The notes under the pieces: model-generated
Databases searched by the model: none
What the model saw: the letters and a program-made list of their open reading frames with translations, nothing else
Told to the model about the DNA's origin: nothing
Shown here: positions 34,000-43,973 of the stretch, piece by piece
How the letters are laid out: every line of letters begins with the position of its first letter
Position numbering within the stretch: position 1 is the stretch's first letter
Program-made: the position numbers and the translations under genes
Origin: Daejeonella rubra
Lineage (GTDB): Bacteria > Bacteroidota > Bacteroidia > Sphingobacteriales > Sphingobacteriaceae
Reading direction: 5' to 3'
DNA: 64,000 nt
Assembly (NCBI RefSeq): GCF_900103545.1
Contig: NZ_FNHH01000002.1
Span: forward strand, 186,001-250,000

Positions 34000-35181
34000 A
34001 TGGAAAATAAAAAATACAATAAAGCAACGGAAGCCGTTTGGGCAGGAGAGGATAATCCTTATTTTAAGGAAGCTGTAACAACACCAATTGTAAATAGCGT
34101 GGCATTTGCTTACAATGACCTTGACAAATGGTATGATATTTCAGTAGGTAAGGAAGATGGCTTTATCTATAGTCGTAATACCAATCCTACAGTTGCCTCA
34201 CTTGAAGAGAAGATCAGAGTGCTTGAAGGAGCTGAGGCAGCAACTGCATTTGCTACAGGTATGGCAGCAATTAGCAATACCTTGTTTACTTTTTTAAAGC
34301 CCGGGAAAAGAGTTGTTTCTGTAAAGGATACTTATGGAGGTACAAGTAAATTGTTTCTGGATTTTTTCCCTGATTATCAAGTAGATATAAAGCTTTGTGA
34401 AACAGGGGATCATGAGGAAATGGAAATGGAAATTGCCAAAGGTTGCGATTTAGTATACCTTGAAACACCAACGAATCCTACTCTTAAGATAGTGGATATC
34501 AAACGTATTGCACTGGCAGCTAAGAAAGTCGGAGCCATCGTTGTGGTGGATAATACTTTTGCGACTCCAATAAATCAAAATCCATTGTCTTTAGGTGCAG
34601 ATCTGGTATTGCATAGTGCCACCAAATATCTATGTGGTCACTCTGATGCGATGGGTGGTTTATTAGCTGGTAGTAAAGAACTTGTTCAGAAAGTGTTCCA
34701 TTTCAGGGAGATCAATGGAGCAAGTCTACAGGCCGATCCTGCATATATGATCGCCAGAGGTATGAAAACACTTGAACTGAGGGTCTCACGTCAAAATGAA
34801 TCAGCAATGAAAATTGCACGATACCTCAAAGCGCATTCGAAGGTAAGTGATGTGTTTTATCCGGGACTTGAAACGCACATTGGGCATGATATAGCTAAAT
34901 CACAAATGCGTGGATTTGGTGGTATGTTAAGTTTTGCGCTGGATGGTGGATATGATTTGGTAGAAAAGTTCCTGCCTTCCTTAAAACTGGTACATTTGGC
35001 AGCCAGCCTTGGTTCTGTGAGTACACTTGCAGGTCCGCCACGTACAACAAGCCATGTAGAATTAACAGAAGCGCAGCGCGCCCATTTAGGCATTCCTGAA
35101 AGCCTTATACGTTATTCAGTTGGTATAGAATCTGTGGATGATCTGCTTCAGGATCTGGAAGATGGATTAAAGAAAATATAA
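34000..35181 (+). CDS. Cys/Met metabolism PLP enzyme (cystathionine gamma-synthase/lyase family)
   Basis: 393 residues, fold type I. SRNTNPTVASLEEKI, the substrate loop TYGGTSKLF, VYLETPTNPTLK, VVDNTFATP and the PLP lysine K209 in HSATKYLCGHSDAMGG are all present. The sequence alone does not separate gamma-synthase, gamma-lyase and methionine gamma-lyase. A cystathionine beta-synthase gene at 55172 could be a partner in trans-sulfuration. No riboswitch is visible upstream. Confidence 0.88.
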   Translation: MENKKYNKATEAVWAGEDNPYFKEAVTTPIVNSVAFAYNDLDKWYDISVGKEDGFIYSRNTNPTVASLEEKIRVLEGAEAATAFATGMAAISNTLFTFLKPGKRVVSVKDTYGGTSKLFLDFFPDYQVDIKLCETGDHEEMEMEIAKGCDLVYLETPTNPTLKIVDIKRIALAAKKVGAIVVVDNTFATPINQNPLSLGADLVLHSATKYLCGHSDAMGGLLAGSKELVQKVFHFREINGASLQADPAYMIARGMKTLELRVSRQNESAMKIARYLKAHSKVSDVFYPGLETHIGHDIAKSQMRGFGGMLSFALDGGYDLVEKFLPSLKLVHLAASLGSVSTLAGPPRTTSHVELTEAQRAHLGIPESLIRYSVGIESVDDLLQDLEDGLKKI

Positions 35182-35205
35182 GAATTCAACTACATTGTAG
35201 ATAAG

Positions 35206-35246
35206 GCCGGAATAGATGAAGCATAATCAACTATTCCGGCTTTTTT
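35206..35246. terminator. Terminator between convergent genes
   Basis: GCCGGAATAG, a 15-base loop, CTATTCCGGC, then six T: a 10-bp perfect stem serving the PLP enzyme gene, and perhaps the convergent DUF6629 gene. Confidence 0.88.
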
Positions 35247-35263
35247 ATAGAGATACTTTTTTG

Positions 35264-35932
35264 TTACTCCGTTAGGGATACCTTAATTACTCCCTCTTTT
35301 TTTAATTTCAGGCTCACAAACAGTATTGCAAAACTTATTAGCGCTGCAAAGTAACACCAAATAGATATCACATAATATCCATAGAAAATTCTTGTAAACA
35401 GGTATGTGAACAGTATGATCACACCAATCAGGCTGATTCTTTTAATGCTTGAAACGAAAGGTGAAAAACCTGTTGCAAGTATATAAAATACCCCGCCATA
35501 CCAGGTATTCGCAGCAGGAAAATCCATATCATACCTGATATGTGAGCCGGAAATAGAAGATTCTGCAGGGAAAAAAAATAAACCATACCCCATAAAAATA
35601 GCCTGTAATACACCTAAGGCTAAAAAAATCATAAGAATTTTCTTGCGGATTGCTTCTTTTTCAAGAAGCATAAGCGTCAAAGGAATGAAAATTGGCCATA
35701 TCACCTGAGCAAAAAGCAGAAATCCGTAAGTTGATGGTTTTACCCAATCTAAATATGCAGGGTTAGAAATGGAGAGCCATAAAATTCCTTCAAGTATTTG
35801 CTGTATAGAAAGCATGAGTGGAATTGAAGCTAAATATTTTTGAGCGCTGCTTTCTGAATTTTTAATAGATAATAGTCCTATTCCAAATAATATGGCACTG
35901 GCACCAAAACTTGCTGTAGCAGAGAAACACAT
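35264..35932 (-). CDS. Multipass membrane protein, DUF6629-like
   Basis: 222 residues with about seven hydrophobic segments. The N terminus MCFSATASFGASAILFGIG and the QQILEGILWLS motif resemble DUF6629 proteins. No catalytic motif; function unknown. Convergent with the PLP enzyme gene. Confidence 0.72.
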   Translation of the reverse strand: MCFSATASFGASAILFGIGLLSIKNSESSAQKYLASIPLMLSIQQILEGILWLSISNPAYLDWVKPSTYGFLLFAQVIWPIFIPLTLMLLEKEAIRKKILMIFLALGVLQAIFMGYGLFFFPAESSISGSHIRYDMDFPAANTWYGGVFYILATGFSPFVSSIKRISLIGVIILFTYLFTRIFYGYYVISIWCYFAALISFAILFVSLKLKKEGVIKVSLTE

Positions 35933-36103
35933 GTTTAAAACCTGGGCTTAAGCTCCATACTTCATTGTAATGGGGCATTCTTGAGGCAAACTGATTTACT
36001 TGTTAAGGATAGGAAGACAGACGTTTTATTTTTATGAGCAAAATCATACAATTCCCTGTTTCTCATCATTTTAAATCAGATCAAATTGTTATATCGTTGT
36101 ATT

Positions 36104-36484
36104 ATGAAAGAAATAAATATAAAACACATATCAAATCTGCATAGCGATGCGCTGAGAGGCCTGGACTTTTATAAGCAGGAAATTGGCATTTTAAAAAAGA
36201 GACTTGAAGAAATTGCTGCAGATAATACCGGACATGAAGTAGCAGAAAGTATTGAGCATTTTCAGAATCAGTTTTTAATCCAGGGCAATAATATTGATGA
36301 GCTAAAACATCGAATCAATGAGAACATTAAAGCCATTGAAAATCAGGTGAAGAATTCAGCGGGTTTTCTGGAGCAAAATTCTGCTGATGAAAATGCCGGA
36401 CTTTATGATCAATATCTTGCCGAAGAGAAAATCATAAATGACATCAGGCAGGAATTTAATCGCTTTGCCTCTAAGTGGATGTAA
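36104..36484 (+). CDS. Small coiled-coil protein
   Basis: 126 residues from the ATG at 36104 (the frame extends to a TTG at 36086). Nearly all predicted helix with heptad-like spacing (FYKQEIGILKKRLEEIAADN, IDELKHRINENIKAIENQ). No signal or TM segment. A cytoplasmic coiled-coil protein; function unknown. Confidence 0.68.
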   Translation: MKEINIKHISNLHSDALRGLDFYKQEIGILKKRLEEIAADNTGHEVAESIEHFQNQFLIQGNNIDELKHRINENIKAIENQVKNSAGFLEQNSADENAGLYDQYLAEEKIINDIRQEFNRFASKWM

Positions 36485-36531
36485 TTTGAATTTCTGTCAA
36501 TAACATATTTTTATCGATCAGTGTTTAAATA

Positions 36532-36570
36532 AAATAAACCCGGGAATTTCTTTTCCGGGTTTATTTATTT
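36532..36570 (+). terminator. Terminator after the coiled-coil gene
   Basis: AAATAAACCCGG - 11-base loop - CCGGGTTTATTT, a 12-bp perfect stem with an AT-rich tail. Confidence 0.88.
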
Positions 36571-36631
36571 GGCGTATGGGGGACAAAGTAAAAATCCATA
36601 GTTTAGATGAATATCTTTTGATTGATTCAAT

Positions 36632-38074
36632 GTGGGTTCTATAAAGTACTTTCTGTGTTTTATGCTTCTAATGCCCATTATCTCTATCGGTCAAACATGT
36701 ACAGGAAATTTTGGAGAGCCGGTTGTAAATATCACTTTTGAAAGCGGATTCAATCCGGGACCAACAATGGCCACAAATTACAACTATACTACAGTTAGCT
36801 GCCCTACGGATGGGAGCTATAAAATAACCAGCAGCACCTTCGCATGTTTCAATAATAACTGGCACACACTTTTGGAAGATCATACTCCGGGAGATGCAAA
36901 TGGATTCATGATGCTCGTTAATGCTTCTAATGCTCCGGGAGAGTTCTTTAAGCAAACTATCAGTGGTCTTTGCCCCGGTACTACCTATGAATTTTCAGCG
37001 TATGTTGTGAATGTTTTAAAACCCTCCGCATCTGGAATAAAACCAAACTTAACCTTCATAATTGAATCTGTAGGAGGTGTAGAATTGGGTAATTATTCAA
37101 GCGGTAACATTTCAGAATCCTTAAATCCGGAATGGAAAAAATATGGAATGATATTTACCACAACAGCAGGTATATCAGAGGTTGTTCTTAAAATAATAAA
37201 TATAGCACCGGGTGGTAATGGCAATGACCTTGCTCTTGATGATATTACCTTCAGGGCATGTGGCCCAACTGTCCTTCCAAAACTTAATGGAAGTCAGGCT
37301 CCTCTTTCTATTTGTGAAGGAAAAAGTCTGAAAATTTCTCTGGATGCAGAATTAAGCTCGGGTTATAACAACCCGTCATTCCAGTGGCAGGTAAAAACTA
37401 CTGGTTCCACCTGGAATGATATTCCTGGTGCAAACTCTAAAGCTGTAGAGATAAGCATTAATTCTACCACAGAGATCACCTTCCAATATCGGCTGGCTGT
37501 TGCTGAATCCTATAATATCAATTCTCCTGGCTGCAGAATATTGTCTGATATTTTAACTTTAAACAGGATAGACAAGCCCATTGTGGATGCGGGAGTGGAT
37601 AAAAATACCATTCAAAATAAGCCGGTGAGTCTGGAAGGTACTTCAGTTGGGAATAATTTAACTTACCAATGGATACCCTCAACATATTTAGATGATCCTT
37701 TTAAACTCAATCCGATAGCAACTCCGCTTGAGGATATAACCTATACTTTGCAGGTAACTGATGAGTGCAATAATGTGATAACTGATGAAGTTTTCGTCAA
37801 AGTATATAAGGAAATTAGCATTCCAAATACTTTTTCTCCCAATAATGATGGTGTAAATGACCTCTGGAATATTATCGGACTAACATCTTATCCCGAATCT
37901 AAAATCAAAGTATTTAATAGATATGGGAATGAAATCTTTCTTAGTAGTGGTTATGAAAATCCATGGGATGGAAGATACCTGGGGAGTGAATTGTCGCCCG
38001 GAGTTTATTATTATATGATAGATCTGAACAATGGTACAAAACTGATTTCGGGATCTGTTTTGATTGTAAAATGA
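36632..38074 (+). CDS. T9SS-exported protein with gliding-motility C-terminal domain
   Basis: 480 residues. Signal peptide GSIKYFLCFMLLMPIISIGQ from a GTG start at 36632; an ATG at 36662 is possible but shortens the leader. Residues about 25-210 look like a carbohydrate-binding-type beta-sandwich (FSAYVVNV, LALDDITFRACG), then an Ig/PKD-like region. The last 85 residues (IPNTFSPNNDGVNDLWNI... WDGRYLG... PGVYYYMI) are the CHU_C type B sorting domain recognised by the type IX secretion system. Probably cell-surface or secreted. Confidence 0.9.
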   Translation: MGSIKYFLCFMLLMPIISIGQTCTGNFGEPVVNITFESGFNPGPTMATNYNYTTVSCPTDGSYKITSSTFACFNNNWHTLLEDHTPGDANGFMMLVNASNAPGEFFKQTISGLCPGTTYEFSAYVVNVLKPSASGIKPNLTFIIESVGGVELGNYSSGNISESLNPEWKKYGMIFTTTAGISEVVLKIINIAPGGNGNDLALDDITFRACGPTVLPKLNGSQAPLSICEGKSLKISLDAELSSGYNNPSFQWQVKTTGSTWNDIPGANSKAVEISINSTTEITFQYRLAVAESYNINSPGCRILSDILTLNRIDKPIVDAGVDKNTIQNKPVSLEGTSVGNNLTYQWIPSTYLDDPFKLNPIATPLEDITYTLQVTDECNNVITDEVFVKVYKEISIPNTFSPNNDGVNDLWNIIGLTSYPESKIKVFNRYGNEIFLSSGYENPWDGRYLGSELSPGVYYYMIDLNNGTKLISGSVLIVK

Positions 38075-38162
38075 TCATAATTCATTCCCGATGGAAGGCC
38101 TCATGAAGCTGCATCCCGGATCCAGCCTTACCTTTTCAGGTTTCTGATAGCAGATTGTGAAA

Positions 38163-40733
38163 TCATTCTGATTTAAAGAATTTTTCTATCTCTACTGCCA
38201 GGAATACTATGCTGGAAGCAGCGATTGTAATAGCCATTTCCGATAAACTTAGCGGCTTTGTTTTAAAAATTTCATTTAAGGCAGGCATGTAGATGATCAA
38301 CATCTGCAACAGAACAGTTAATAACAAAGCTAGAACCATTGGTTTATTCGAAAATATTCCAATCCTGAATACCGACTCTTTGTTTGATCTGATGGCCATA
38401 GCATGGCCTAGCTGAATAAAGCAAAGGACTGAAAAGGCCATTGTTTGACCATTGGGATTATTATTATTAATGGCCCATGCCTGAATGCCTAACGTTACTA
38501 GGGCCATTAAGAGTCCCACCCAAAGGATATGCCAGGCCATTGAACTTTCGAAAATATTGTGGTTCGGATTTCGTGGTGTACGGCTCATGATACTGGGTTC
38601 TGCTGGTTCAGAGGCTAAAGCGAGGCCCGGAAGTCCATCAGTTACCAGATTTATCCATAAAATATGAATAGCCAGAAGTGGGATAGGAAGACCTAAGAAT
38701 GGTGCTAATGTTATTGCCCAGATTTCACCTGAGTTGCCGGTCATGATGTATTTTATGAACTTTAAGATGTTATCGAAGATCTTTCGTCCATGCCGGATGG
38801 CTTTAACTATGGTGGAAAAATTATCATCCAGGAGGATCATATGGGCAGCTTCCTTTGAAACCTCAGTGCCATTGATTCCCATGGCTATACCTATGTCTGC
38901 ATTTTTTAATGCTGGAGCGTCATTTACTCCATCACCAGTCATGGCAACAAAATGGTTATTACTTTGCAGTGCATTTATTATTCTGAGTTTTTGCTCCGGA
39001 TCTACCCTTGCATACACTTTCACCTTTTCAACTAATAATTTGAATTGCTCATCATTCAGATCCGCCAGTTCTGAACCGGTTAATACCAGGTCATCTGTTG
39101 AACTGATAATTCCCAGGCTTGATGCGATCGCTGAGGCTGTAAGCTTATGATCTCCAGTGATCATGACAGGTGTGATACCTGCTTCTTTGCACTGAGAAAT
39201 CGCTTCCTTTACATCTTTTCGGGGAGGATCTATCATTGCAGCAAAGCCAATTAATGTGAGGGAAGATTCTATTTGCTCAGGAATTAGTTTTTCCGGGAGC
39301 TTTTTCATTAATTTATAAGCATAGCCCAGAACCCTGTAACCGCTTTCAGACATAGCGTTTACTTTCTTCTCAAGTTCAGGTATTTCATTCCTGTTTTTGA
39401 TGTCTGGTGTTTGAATTAACATTTCAACAGCACCTTTAGTGATCACCAGAATGCCCTCACTTGTTTGATGTAAGGTGCTCATACATTTCCGTACGGAATC
39501 AAAAGGAATTTCTGCAATTCTGGGATAGGATGTTTCTAAATCTGTTTTATCGTAAATTTTTGACAAAGCATATTTTACCAGGGCAAGTTCAGTGGATTCT
39601 CCAATCCATTCTTCTCCATCATTTTTGCTTACATCACTGTTTAATGCCATGGCACTCAGTAATGAATTTTTGTCAATGAGTCCCGGAAGCCTTAATGACT
39701 TATCGATCTCAAATACCTTCTCGACAGTCATTTTATTTAAGGTCAGTGTCCCTGTTTTATCAGTGCAGATAAAACTAACCGAACCCAAAGTCTCAACTGC
39801 AGGTAGTTTACGAACCAGAACATGCTGTTTAACAAGTTTTTTTGCACCAAGAGCCAGTGAAATTGTTACCAGGGCAGGTAAGGCTTCCGGAATAGCGGCT
39901 ACTGCTAATGAAATGGATATGAGAAGCATCTCCATCAGACTTTCTCCCCTGAGCCATCCTGATATAAAAATAAGCGCACAGATAAAAAGAATGATGAGGG
40001 ATAACCTTTTTCCGAAAGCTGCCAGCTTTTTTTGAAGCGGTGTGTTTCTATCAACTTTCTGGATCATTTTAGCAATATGACCCAATTCAGTTCTCATGCC
40101 TGTTTCTACAACATATGCAGTGCCGCGGCCACTGGTAACGAACGTTCCCTTATAGCCCATATTCGTTCGATCGCCAATAGGCAGGTTTGTCTCTTGAAGC
40201 ACCGCGCCATTCTTTTCTGTATTTTCAGATTCACCGGTCAGGGTTGATTCGTCAACTTTAAGACTTTGGACTTTGATAAATCTAATATCTGCCGGAATAA
40301 CATCACCAGATTTCAGGGTGATCACATCACCAGGTACTAATTCGCTTGAGTTGATTTTTAGTAACTCTTTGTTTCTAAATACCTCAGCCTGGCTTCTGGC
40401 CATACTTTTCAGGGCATCCAACGCTTTTTCAGCCTTATATTCCTGAATAAAGCCCACAAAAGCATTGATAAAAATTATTGAAAGGATTATGATGGTATCG
40501 GTCAGGTCAGCAGCAATGCCTGAAATGATTGCTGCAATGATTAAAATAATGATCATGAAATCGCTGAACTGATTTAATAAGATCTTCCAGACCTTATACT
40601 TATCCTTACCATCAACTATTTCGTTTTTCCCATACCGGGAAAGGCGAGAACGCACATCATCACTCTCAAGACCATCAGCAGAGCTGTTTAAGGTTTGAGC
40701 GACTTCTGAAATATCAAGGTTATGCCAGTTCAT
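38163..40733 (-). CDS. Cation-transporting P-type ATPase (type II, Ca2+-ATPase-like)
   Basis: 856 residues. Cation_ATPase_N at about 1-65, TGES at 166-169, ion-site motif IPEALP at about 281-286, phosphorylation motif CTDKTGTLT with D325, MITGDHKLTA, and the hinge MTGDGVNDAPALKNADIGIAMG. About ten TM segments including a C-terminal Cation_ATPase_C region. The best fit is a Ca2+ (SERCA/PMCA-like) exporter, though the ion is not proven. Lies 81 bases downstream of PEP synthase on the same strand. Confidence 0.9.
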   Translation of the reverse strand: MNWHNLDISEVAQTLNSSADGLESDDVRSRLSRYGKNEIVDGKDKYKVWKILLNQFSDFMIIILIIAAIISGIAADLTDTIIILSIIFINAFVGFIQEYKAEKALDALKSMARSQAEVFRNKELLKINSSELVPGDVITLKSGDVIPADIRFIKVQSLKVDESTLTGESENTEKNGAVLQETNLPIGDRTNMGYKGTFVTSGRGTAYVVETGMRTELGHIAKMIQKVDRNTPLQKKLAAFGKRLSLIILFICALIFISGWLRGESLMEMLLISISLAVAAIPEALPALVTISLALGAKKLVKQHVLVRKLPAVETLGSVSFICTDKTGTLTLNKMTVEKVFEIDKSLRLPGLIDKNSLLSAMALNSDVSKNDGEEWIGESTELALVKYALSKIYDKTDLETSYPRIAEIPFDSVRKCMSTLHQTSEGILVITKGAVEMLIQTPDIKNRNEIPELEKKVNAMSESGYRVLGYAYKLMKKLPEKLIPEQIESSLTLIGFAAMIDPPRKDVKEAISQCKEAGITPVMITGDHKLTASAIASSLGIISSTDDLVLTGSELADLNDEQFKLLVEKVKVYARVDPEQKLRIINALQSNNHFVAMTGDGVNDAPALKNADIGIAMGINGTEVSKEAAHMILLDDNFSTIVKAIRHGRKIFDNILKFIKYIMTGNSGEIWAITLAPFLGLPIPLLAIHILWINLVTDGLPGLALASEPAEPSIMSRTPRNPNHNIFESSMAWHILWVGLLMALVTLGIQAWAINNNNPNGQTMAFSVLCFIQLGHAMAIRSNKESVFRIGIFSNKPMVLALLLTVLLQMLIIYMPALNEIFKTKPLSLSEMAITIAASSIVFLAVEIEKFFKSE

Positions 40734-40814
40734 TAACCATTATTTTTTAGTTTTTTGAACCAGAGGATAGATATCATTAAAAGGGGCTTAGAGTGATTTT
40801 TATTGTAAGATACT

Positions 40815-43220
40815 TTAGTGTTTTTTATTCTCGGCTTTATTCATGTTTTCTATCCCTTTGATCAATGCATCAGGATTAAAGGAAATACTATCTATACCTT
40901 CTTCAATAAGAAACTCAGCAAATTCCGGAATATCGCTCGGCGCTTGCCCGCATAACCCAACTTTAATGCCATTCCGTTTTGCTGCTCTGATTGTTTCCCG
41001 TATTAATCCTTTAACTGCCGGGTTCTCTTCATTGAAAAGATAGCTAACCAGGCTTGAGTCGCGGTCAAGACCAAGAGTTAGTTGGGTCAGATCATTGGAT
41101 CCAATAGAGAAACCATCAAAAAGTTTAGCGAATTCATCTGCCAGCAGTACATTGCTCGGAATCTCGATCATTACATAAACTTCAAGGCCATTTTCTCCTT
41201 TCCTTAGACCATTGCCTGACATTTCTGCAAGAACTTTTTCGCCTTCTTCAATCGTACGGCAAAATGGGATCATAAGTTTTATGTTTTTCAGCCCCATTTC
41301 ATCGCGAACTTTTTTCATGGCGCGGCATTCTAATGCAAATGCTTTACGATAAAAGTCGCTGTAATACCTGGAAGCCCCACGCAAGCCTATCATCGGGTTC
41401 TCTTCCTGTGGTTCAAAATATTTACCTCCTAATAAATTGGCGTATTCATTGCTCTTAAAATCACTTAGCCTCACAATAACATCATTGGGATAAAAGGCTG
41501 CAGCAACCAGGGCCACGGATTCTGCAAGATGGTCAACAAAATATTCTTTCCCATCTTCGTATTCACCAGTGATCTTTTTTATTTCGCTCTGCAGTTCCTT
41601 ATCAGTGATTTTTTCAGGTTCACATAGTGCCAAAGGATGGATCCGGATACTGTTTGATATGGCAAATTCCAGTCGTAATAACCCAACACCATTATTGGGG
41701 TAATTACTCAGTTCAAATGCCCGGTCTGGATCTGCAAGTATTAACATGGCCGATGTTTTCGGCAGACTGAGTTTGCTAAAATCCTGCTCTTCAACGATCC
41801 ACTTTAATAGGCCCTCATAAATATTTCCATTTTTTCCATCCGCACAGGATACAGTGATTTCATCACCAGTTTCAATTACTTTGGTGGCATTGCCTGAGCC
41901 TACTACCGCTACTGTTCCCAGCTCGCGGGCAACAATGGCCGCATGGCTGGTTCTGCCTCCTTTATTAGTTATGATTGCAGCAGCTTTTTTCAAAATCGGA
42001 TCCCAGTCGGGATTGGTTATATCTGTAACCAGGATTTCTCCCTGTTGTAATTGTTTCCCTTCAGTTGGATTTTTGAGAATTCTGGCCTTCCCTGAGGCGA
42101 TCTTGTCACCCAATGCGATTCCGCTTGCCAGTAGTTTTGATTTTTCGGCAAGCCAGAAAATCTCATGAACCTGCTTCTTAGGTTTCGCATGTACCGTTTC
42201 AGGACGAGCCTGAACTATATAAAGTTTATTGTTCAGGCCATCTTTTGCCCATTCAATGTCCATAGCCTTACCATAATGTTCTTCAATTGCCAGACACCAT
42301 CCAGCTAGTTGGATAGCTTCGGCTTTATTTAAAGAAAGCTCTCCTTGCTTTTCCGCTGAAGTAGTTAAATTAAGTATTGTCTTTTCACTTGATTGCTGCT
42401 CTGATTTTTCTGCATAGATCATTGTGAATTCTTTTTTACCACAATGGGTTCTGAGTATAGGGTTGTATTTTTCTTCTTTAAGTGTCGGTTTAAATATGGT
42501 CCATTCATCTGGTGTAACCCTGCCCTGGACTATGTTTTCGCCCAGGCCCCAAATGCCGTTTATAATGATCGTGTTTTTAAAACCCGTGTCGGGATCTATT
42601 GTAAATGCCACTCCAGATGAAGCTTTATCACTTCGGACCATTTGCTGTACCCCAACAGAAATAGCTATATCCATCTCCATAAAACCCATATCATGGCGAT
42701 ACTTTATAGCTCTATCGGTAAATAGAGAAACATAACATTTATGTATTGCATCCAGTAATTGATCTGCTCCATTGATATTCAGATAGGATTCCATTCTTCC
42801 TGCGAAGCTTGCTGTGGGCAGATCTTCGGCAGTTGCACTACTTCGGACAGCCACATCCAGTACTTCAACACCAGCATTCTTACTAAGAATTGAATAGGCC
42901 TGTTTACATTGATTCTTTACTGCTTCCGGAATCACTGCCATTAAAATTAAATTCCTTGCCTTTTCTCCGATCTCCTGCAGGTTCGTGAAATTTTGACGGT
43001 CTAATGAGTATAAAAGATCATTTAATGCCTTTTCAATATTGTTTTCCCTGCGGAACAGGCGATAAGCATCAGCACTTATGGCAAAACCATCAGGTATGTT
43101 TATTCCTTTGGATGATAATTGATTGAACATTTCTCCAAGTGAAGAATTCTTACCCCCAACTCGTGGTAGATCTTCAATACTGATCTTACTGAATGGAATT
43201 ATGAAAAGTGTTGCAGGCAT
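40815..43220 (-). CDS. ppsA: Phosphoenolpyruvate synthase
   Basis: 801 residues: ATP-grasp PPDK_N domain (about 1-345, VRSSATAEDLPTASFAG), the swivelling phosphohistidine domain with H426 in GGRTSHAAIVARELG, and the C-terminal PEP-utilising barrel (MIGLRGASRYY, SIGSNDLTQLTLGLDRD, GLCGQAPSD). Makes PEP from pyruvate and ATP for gluconeogenesis. Length and domain order are standard. Confidence 0.95.
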   Translation of the reverse strand: MPATLFIIPFSKISIEDLPRVGGKNSSLGEMFNQLSSKGINIPDGFAISADAYRLFRRENNIEKALNDLLYSLDRQNFTNLQEIGEKARNLILMAVIPEAVKNQCKQAYSILSKNAGVEVLDVAVRSSATAEDLPTASFAGRMESYLNINGADQLLDAIHKCYVSLFTDRAIKYRHDMGFMEMDIAISVGVQQMVRSDKASSGVAFTIDPDTGFKNTIIINGIWGLGENIVQGRVTPDEWTIFKPTLKEEKYNPILRTHCGKKEFTMIYAEKSEQQSSEKTILNLTTSAEKQGELSLNKAEAIQLAGWCLAIEEHYGKAMDIEWAKDGLNNKLYIVQARPETVHAKPKKQVHEIFWLAEKSKLLASGIALGDKIASGKARILKNPTEGKQLQQGEILVTDITNPDWDPILKKAAAIITNKGGRTSHAAIVARELGTVAVVGSGNATKVIETGDEITVSCADGKNGNIYEGLLKWIVEEQDFSKLSLPKTSAMLILADPDRAFELSNYPNNGVGLLRLEFAISNSIRIHPLALCEPEKITDKELQSEIKKITGEYEDGKEYFVDHLAESVALVAAAFYPNDVIVRLSDFKSNEYANLLGGKYFEPQEENPMIGLRGASRYYSDFYRKAFALECRAMKKVRDEMGLKNIKLMIPFCRTIEEGEKVLAEMSGNGLRKGENGLEVYVMIEIPSNVLLADEFAKLFDGFSIGSNDLTQLTLGLDRDSSLVSYLFNEENPAVKGLIRETIRAAKRNGIKVGLCGQAPSDIPEFAEFLIEEGIDSISFNPDALIKGIENMNKAENKKH

Positions 43221-43675
43221 AATATATTTTTAATTAGATGTCCAGCCTTTGGTTTGGAAGCTTTAATAATGGGGATTGAAAATCAGGTTTAATAATTAAC
43301 CGTATACATATCCTTTTTTTGCTTAATTATTTTAAGCGGGGCATTATTTTATTATTTGATAATACTCAATGGGCATTTTTCAATCTGTTTCCCAAACCTG
43401 TTTTTCTTAGCAGATAATGTTGAAACAACGAATAAATATATTTGTTTTGAGCAGATTCCTGCCTGATAAGATTCATTGAAATTAATGATTTAGGTCATCA
43501 TTAGTTGGAATTAATTTAAGATCTTTAATCGTCTGGAATGTACTTTTTCTGAAGCAGTATATTTGATTGTGATGAGTAGAAATGCATTTTTGAAAGAAAA
43601 TACATTATTTTTTTCTCTTTAAGATTAATTATTAATTTTCAGTTAATTATTGGTAAAAAATAATTGAAAAAGGAC
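43221..43675. other. AT-rich gap upstream of PEP synthase
   Basis: About 455 bases between two divergent units. No ORF with a credible start; presumably holds the ppsA promoter on the minus strand, but I find no clear TAnnTTTG there. Confidence 0.45.
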
Positions 43676-43705
43676 TTGTCAATACATGTAATTAAATTAG
43701 ATTTG
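43676..43705 (+). promoter_or_regulatory. Promoter of the Hc1 histone gene
   Basis: TTG at 43676-43678, exactly 19 bases, then TAGATTTG at 43698-43705. This is the full Bacteroidota primary-sigma consensus (TTG-N19-TAnnTTTG), predicting a start near 43712 and a 5' leader of about 16 bases. Confidence 0.85.
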
Positions 43706-43727
43706 TTTAACCTTAAAAAAAATAACA

Positions 43728-43907
43728 ATGGATAAATTTACAAAAATGAAAGATCTGTTTGCTTCAGTTGAAGTTGACGCTAACAAATTCTACAATTCAG
43801 GAAACAGTGCAGCTGGAACAAGAGTACGTAAAGGCATGCAAGATTTGAAAAATTTGGCTCAGGATATCAGAAACGAAGTTACTGAGAAAAAAAATAGTGG
43901 TAAATAA
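43728..43907 (+). CDS. Histone H1-like Hc1 protein
   Basis: 59 residues: MDKFTKMKDLFASVEVDAN, then NSAAGTRVRKGMQDLKNLAQDI, ending in a Lys-rich tail. This is the short bacterial H1/Hc1-like pattern widespread in Bacteroidota, presumed to bind DNA and compact the nucleoid (family knowledge). Monocistronic between a consensus promoter and a strong terminator, which suggests high expression. Confidence 0.9.
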   Translation: MDKFTKMKDLFASVEVDANKFYNSGNSAAGTRVRKGMQDLKNLAQDIRNEVTEKKNSGK

Positions 43908-43923
43908 TTTTTCCTGCTATTGC

Positions 43924-43967
43924 AAATAATTAAAAAGGCCTGCTTTAGCAGGCCTTTTTAATTATTT
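43924..43967. terminator. Bidirectional terminator
   Basis: A perfect 20-bp stem (AAATAATTAAAAAGGCCTGC) around a TTTA loop, with A/T tracts on both sides. It serves the histone gene and ends 6 bases before the stop of the convergent gene. Confidence 0.95.
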
Positions 43968-43973
43968 TGTTTT

